From: Occallatibacter riparius
GTDB lineage: Bacteria; Acidobacteriota; Terriglobia; Terriglobales; Acidobacteriaceae
Direction of reading: 5' to 3'
Assembly: GCF_025264625.1 (NCBI RefSeq)
Contig: NZ_CP093313.1
Span: forward strand, 434,001-498,000
DNA length: 64,000 bases
Below are positions 60,518 through 64,000 of the stretch, piece by piece (the stretch's first letter is position 1; every line of letters begins with the position of its first letter). The position numbers and the translations under genes were made by a program. Below the pieces are notes generated by a model. It worked only from the letters and a program-made list of their open reading frames with translations. It was not told the origin of the DNA and ran no database searches.

Positions 60518-61762
60518 AATTTGCCTGTGCTTCGACAGGGCGGTCTCGTATCCACGATATACGCCTTCAAACACAGCATCCCAGCTTGCCGTTTCCGCAT
60601 AGCCACGCGAGGCAACACGCATCCCTTCCAGCTTCTCCGCATTACCGAGCAGTTCGGCAATCGCTGTCGCAAACTCCTCGTCGGGCACAATGCGTCCAGT
60701 TTCTCCGTCGCGCACAATCGATTTGGGGCCGCCTTCTGGAGTGACGATGGCCGGGAGGCCGCTTGCCAACGCCTCCAGCACTACATTGCCAAACGTGTCG
60801 GTGTGCGAGGGAAAGACGAAGACGTCCATGTTGGCGTAGGCCGCTGCAAGCGCGTTGCCGGTCAACACCCCGGTGAACTCAGCTCGCGGCAAGTGCTCGC
60901 GCAGCCACTGCTCTTCCGCACCATGCCCAACAATCATGAAGCGGAAATTCGTCACACCAATCTGCTCAAGCTGTTCCTGCACGGTGGCAAGCAGGGCGAC
61001 ATTCTTTTCGACTGAGAGCCTGCCGCAAAAGCCCAGCACATATTGCCGATCATCAGCCAAGCGCGTCCGATTGCGCGGATGAAAGAGCTCTGCATCCACG
61101 CCGCGCGGCATCAGGAAGCATTGCCGGCTTGTAGTCCGTTCGAGCATGTCGCACAACTCGAGGTTGGGGGCGAAGAGCACATCAGCAATCGAATAGATCC
61201 TCGTGGCGACCGCGAGCGACGCGCCTTCGATCTTCTGCCCGACCGCGTCGGCCTGCTCCTTCGGCAGGATCTGCAACACGTGTTGCAACCGCCGAGCTGC
61301 ATACTCATGGACATTAGTGTGCCAGCTTGCCGCAAGGGGCAGATCGCGCGTATGCGCAAGCGCAGCGCCAAGCATGCCGACTTCGCTGGGGCCGGTGATG
61401 TGAATCAAATCCGGCTCGAATCGCGCGAGGGCATCCTCGATCTGCGGTAAATGGCGCATGAACGCGGGGTCGAAGCGGAGGTCCTTTTCGAGTGCGAACG
61501 ACAGGAACCCGCGCGGCAACTCGAGTATCCACACATTGTCTTCCTGGGTCAGCTTCTGCTCGCGGTCGCCAGCGCGCACGCACAGAAACGGCAACCCCCG
61601 GCGCCGCGCGAACGCCTCGAAGTTGCGGCTCGTGTGCGCGACGCCGTTGATCTCATGAAACGAATCGGGGAAGTACGCGACACGGGGCACTCGATCGAAA
61701 GGCCCGCGATCGAGTAAGCCATGGCCATTGAGTTCGTGGTGAACCGCTTCTCGTTCGCTCAA
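60473..61762 (-). CDS. GT4-family glycosyltransferase
   Basis: 429 residues, minus strand. A GT-B fold: N-terminal domain VAYFPDSFHEINGVAHTSRN and HITGPSEVGMLGAALAHTRD; C-terminal domain LGFCGRLSVEKNVALLATVQ, RFMIVGHGAEEQWLRE, and SHTDTFGNVVLEALASGLPA with the E-x7-E-like element. It resembles alpha-mannosyl/glucosyltransferases acting on lipid carriers. Start in an ATGA overlap with the PHP gene, so the pair is one operon. Confidence 0.9.
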   Translation of the reverse strand: MSEREAVHHELNGHGLLDRGPFDRVPRVAYFPDSFHEINGVAHTSRNFEAFARRRGLPFLCVRAGDREQKLTQEDNVWILELPRGFLSFALEKDLRFDPAFMRHLPQIEDALARFEPDLIHITGPSEVGMLGAALAHTRDLPLAASWHTNVHEYAARRLQHVLQILPKEQADAVGQKIEGASLAVATRIYSIADVLFAPNLELCDMLERTTSRQCFLMPRGVDAELFHPRNRTRLADDRQYVLGFCGRLSVEKNVALLATVQEQLEQIGVTNFRFMIVGHGAEEQWLREHLPRAEFTGVLTGNALAAAYANMDVFVFPSHTDTFGNVVLEALASGLPAIVTPEGGPKSIVRDGETGRIVPDEEFATAIAELLGNAEKLEGMRVASRGYAETASWDAVFEGVYRGYETALSKHRQILSRLPNDAAHLEIE

Positions 61763-62919
61763 CCTTCCTGCTCGCCCAATGCCATGCGCAGGTCATTCGT
61801 ATCGCTCCACGCGAATCTCAAGCTGCCTGAAACCGGAGCGGAGCCCATCAGCATTACCAGCCCGATCGCCCAGCGCATCGCTCTAGGCGCCGCACCCTTC
61901 GGCCATATCTCGCTCAGCGGGCGAACGACGCCATTGGAGTCGGGATGAAACGTACGCTCGTCCCAGGTACGCGATCCCTGCGGAAAATCCGGATACGTGC
62001 GGATCGCATCGAGCGTCGATTGCAGCAGGCGATGTTTCCAGGGCTGCGCATACTGAGGCATGAAGAGCACGTTGCTGCGTCGCTCGCGCCTAATTTCGTG
62101 CACGAACTCGGTGAAGTTCGCAGCGTTCGTCACGTTGATATTTCCGTTCGGCTCCACACCGTGACGATCGCCGCCTGAGATCAGCAGCATGTTCCATTTG
62201 GCCGCCAGCGAACGTACTGCGCGGTTCTCTTCCCACGGCCGCAAGCCGTTCAGTTCCAACGCGTGCAAATAGTTCCCGTTCTTCAGCAGGAATTCGTTTA
62301 CAAGGAATTCATGCTTGGCGTTACCTATCAGGAACAGGTCCCACATGGGATGGTTGAACACCACCAGAACATTCGGCTCGTCATTGAGTGCAGCCAGAAT
62401 CTCCGTCAGGCGCTTGTCGCTGGGATTACGCGTGTAGTCTGCCAGCGTTTGCATCCACTCCTGGGCGCGGGCGCTGGGCAGGTTGTGGATGCCGAGATGG
62501 AAATCCTGCACGCCGCCATAAGGCGCGCTCCACTCCACTGACACTGGAATCTGCCGCGCGCTGGGCACGGTGCGCAGCAGCATGGGAGCGTTGATGTTGT
62601 CGTGATCGCTGATCGAAACCATCGAGTTGAGACCGAGATCTTCGATCTGCTTGCTTTCGAGATCGAAGGCAAGCTTCGGCGTCATGGGCGGCGTCCAATA
62701 GCTGGCCGCATAATTCACGCGCAGATTGTGAAAGGTCTGTGCTCTGGTTTCGAGCCTGGTGAGAAGTGGCCGAATCAGAGGGTACTGATTTCCAAGGTTG
62801 GCCAGAAAGTCGAGTGTCTCGTGCGACTGGTTGGTGTGACTATGAAGTGAAACGCCCGCGAGATATCCTCGAGCGGCGTCCTTGTCGCGCCACAGATAAG
62901 AGACGGTTGAGTTGGGCAT
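61759..62919 (-). CDS. PHP-domain metal-dependent phosphoesterase
   Basis: 386 residues, minus strand. PHP motifs: VSLHSHTNQSHE (HxH), MVSISDHDNI (DHD), VFNHPMWD, LISGGDRHG (DxH), which together bind up to three metals. A likely phosphoesterase; substrate unknown. It may remove a phosphate from a glycan or lipid precursor handled by the coupled glycosyltransferase. It shows no signal peptide. Confidence 0.87.
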   Translation of the reverse strand: MPNSTVSYLWRDKDAARGYLAGVSLHSHTNQSHETLDFLANLGNQYPLIRPLLTRLETRAQTFHNLRVNYAASYWTPPMTPKLAFDLESKQIEDLGLNSMVSISDHDNINAPMLLRTVPSARQIPVSVEWSAPYGGVQDFHLGIHNLPSARAQEWMQTLADYTRNPSDKRLTEILAALNDEPNVLVVFNHPMWDLFLIGNAKHEFLVNEFLLKNGNYLHALELNGLRPWEENRAVRSLAAKWNMLLISGGDRHGVEPNGNINVTNAANFTEFVHEIRRERRSNVLFMPQYAQPWKHRLLQSTLDAIRTYPDFPQGSRTWDERTFHPDSNGVVRPLSEIWPKGAAPRAMRWAIGLVMLMGSAPVSGSLRFAWSDTNDLRMALGEQEG

Positions 62920-63122
62920 GTCTGCTCCTCATTCCCGCTTTCCTGTTGGATGAGTTGTGCTTACAGTCCAGTCTCCCGGATACGCGTCAATTTCCGATGA
63001 ACGGAAGGCGAACGGTAGTTCAATTGCGCGCGAGAATCAAGATGGTGACGGATCGCGTGGATTCGCGAATCGAAGGCTGTAGAAGCTTGACTCAGCGAGG
63101 TGAATCCGGCGCTTAAGCGAAT

Positions 63123-64000
63123 TTATCGGCGGGTCCTGGCCACATCGGGAGGGAGGATTTCTTCGATGCTGACGCCGGGCAGCAGTTCCGGATCGGTGCT
63201 GACTTCCGGGCGGCGGCTGCCGGCCGCCTCCGGAATCAGGTAGTTCTCAGTGAGCCCCTGCTTGAGGCATTCGAATGCCTCTTCGGGCGTGTCTGCGAAC
63301 TGAAAGAGTGCAACATCGTCGGGGGAGATGGCGCCTGTATCCACCAGCGCCTGGATATTGAAAACTCTCTTCCAGTAATCCGAGCCGTACACGACGACCG
63401 TGATCTTCTTTGCCAGCTTCTCGGTTTGCGTGAGCGTGAGGATCTCGAACATCTCGTCGATGGTGCCGAATCCTCCGGGGAAAACCACCAGCGCCTTCGA
63501 CAGGTACGCAAACCACAGCTTGCGCATGAAGAAGTAGTGGAACTCGAAGTTCAGCGACGGCGTGATGTAAGGGTTCGGGGCCTGCTCAAACGGAAGCCGA
63601 ATGTTCAGGCCGATCGTCTTGCCGCCGGCCTCGTGCGCACCACGGTTGGCGGCTTCCATAATGCCGGGGCCGCCGCCCGATGTGACAACGAAGCGGTGGC
63701 GCCGCGACGGGATTGTCTTCGCCCATTGCGTGAGCATGAACGCCAGACGCCTTGCATCTTCGTAGTAGCGCGCCATCTCCACGGCCGCAACAGCGCGTTT
63801 GCGCTGCAGATTGCTCGCCTTGCCTTCGACAATGTCTGGAATGGTTGCCGGTTGCTCTGCGCTGGGCGCCGCTTTGGTGGCGCCGGGCTTGTCGAGCAGT
63901 TCGAGCGCGTGATCGGCTTCTTCTTTGCCGCGAAAACGCGCGGAGCCAAAAAAGACAACCGTGTCCTGGATCTGCTCTCGCCGGAAGCGCGCCAGTGGCT
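63123..64000 (-). CDS. LOG-family (lysine decarboxylase-like) protein, partial
   Basis: The frame is open to the right edge; at least 292 residues are visible, so the 5' end is outside. It reads DTVVFFGSARFRGKEEADHA at the edge, FVVTSGGGPGIMEAANRGAH (PGGGxGTxxE-type motif 1) and ALVVFPGGFGTIDEMFEILT (motif 2). These are the nucleotide-binding and catalytic motifs of LOG/YgdH-like nucleosidases, which cleave AMP or cytokinin-type monophosphates. An insertion rich in Ala/Pro separates the first two segments. Confidence 0.9.
   Translation of the reverse strand, partial: PLARFRREQIQDTVVFFGSARFRGKEEADHALELLDKPGATKAAPSAEQPATIPDIVEGKASNLQRKRAVAAVEMARYYEDARRLAFMLTQWAKTIPSRRHRFVVTSGGGPGIMEAANRGAHEAGGKTIGLNIRLPFEQAPNPYITPSLNFEFHYFFMRKLWFAYLSKALVVFPGGFGTIDEMFEILTLTQTEKLAKKITVVVYGSDYWKRVFNIQALVDTGAISPDDVALFQFADTPEEAFECLKQGLTENYLIPEAAGSRRPEVSTDPELLPGVSIEEILPPDVARTRR

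Overview
The window looks like a chromosome segment of an acidobacterium (Acidobacteriota, probably Terriglobia) carrying a lambdoid, HK97-like siphophage prophage. The host assignment is inferred from protein types rather than a marker gene: a large secreted S53 sedolisin with Ig-like repeats and a hydrophobic C-terminal tail, a DUF5117-type zinc metalloprotease, a MerR-TPR regulator, tandem bactofilins, haem-binding-domain cytochromes and high GC throughout.

Positions 1-37768 are prophage, running off the left edge. Nearly all its genes are on the plus strand and many overlap by ATGA. The early part (1-11466) holds a ParB-like protein with a histone-like tail, many small zinc-finger or unknown proteins, a DUF6745 protein with a tetrapeptide repeat and a small GHHH partner, a NUDIX hydrolase, a MazG-like protein, a DUF4031 protein, and a replication-initiator-like protein whose gene contains a cluster of GCGACA/TGTCGC repeats (candidate origin). 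After a terminator come a holin-like protein, a membrane/lipoprotein, HNH nuclease, candidate cos region, terminase small and large subunits, portal, prohead protease, major capsid with an inserted beta domain, connector and tail genes. The tail assembly chaperones appear to use a -1 frameshift. Two small exported proteins with their own promoter-like boxes and terminators (morons) interrupt the tail genes. After the tape measure come an SGNH-hydrolase tail protein with a Sec signal peptide, a second signal-peptide protein, distal tail/hub proteins, a DUF6950 peptidase-like protein, a LuxR-type HTH protein and a large gpJ-like tip protein.

The right end holds a 53-residue ribbon-helix-helix gene on the minus strand, a divergent tyrosine integrase ending in a terminator, and a 55-nt 3' fragment of tRNA-Thr(CGT). 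That fragment marks the prophage/chromosome junction; the intact tRNA should lie beyond the left edge.

The chromosome (37769-64000) carries MerR-TPR, S53 peptidase, acyl-CoA dehydrogenase, a Tat-exported metallophosphoesterase coupled to a dihaem cytochrome, RelA/SpoT (minus), a c-type cytochrome, an RlmI-like methyltransferase, an RHH protein, a GAF-EAL phosphodiesterase, prolyl oligopeptidase, two bactofilins, a zinc metalloprotease, a tyrosine phosphatase with an unknown partner, a glycosyltransferase/PHP pair and a partial LOG-family protein.
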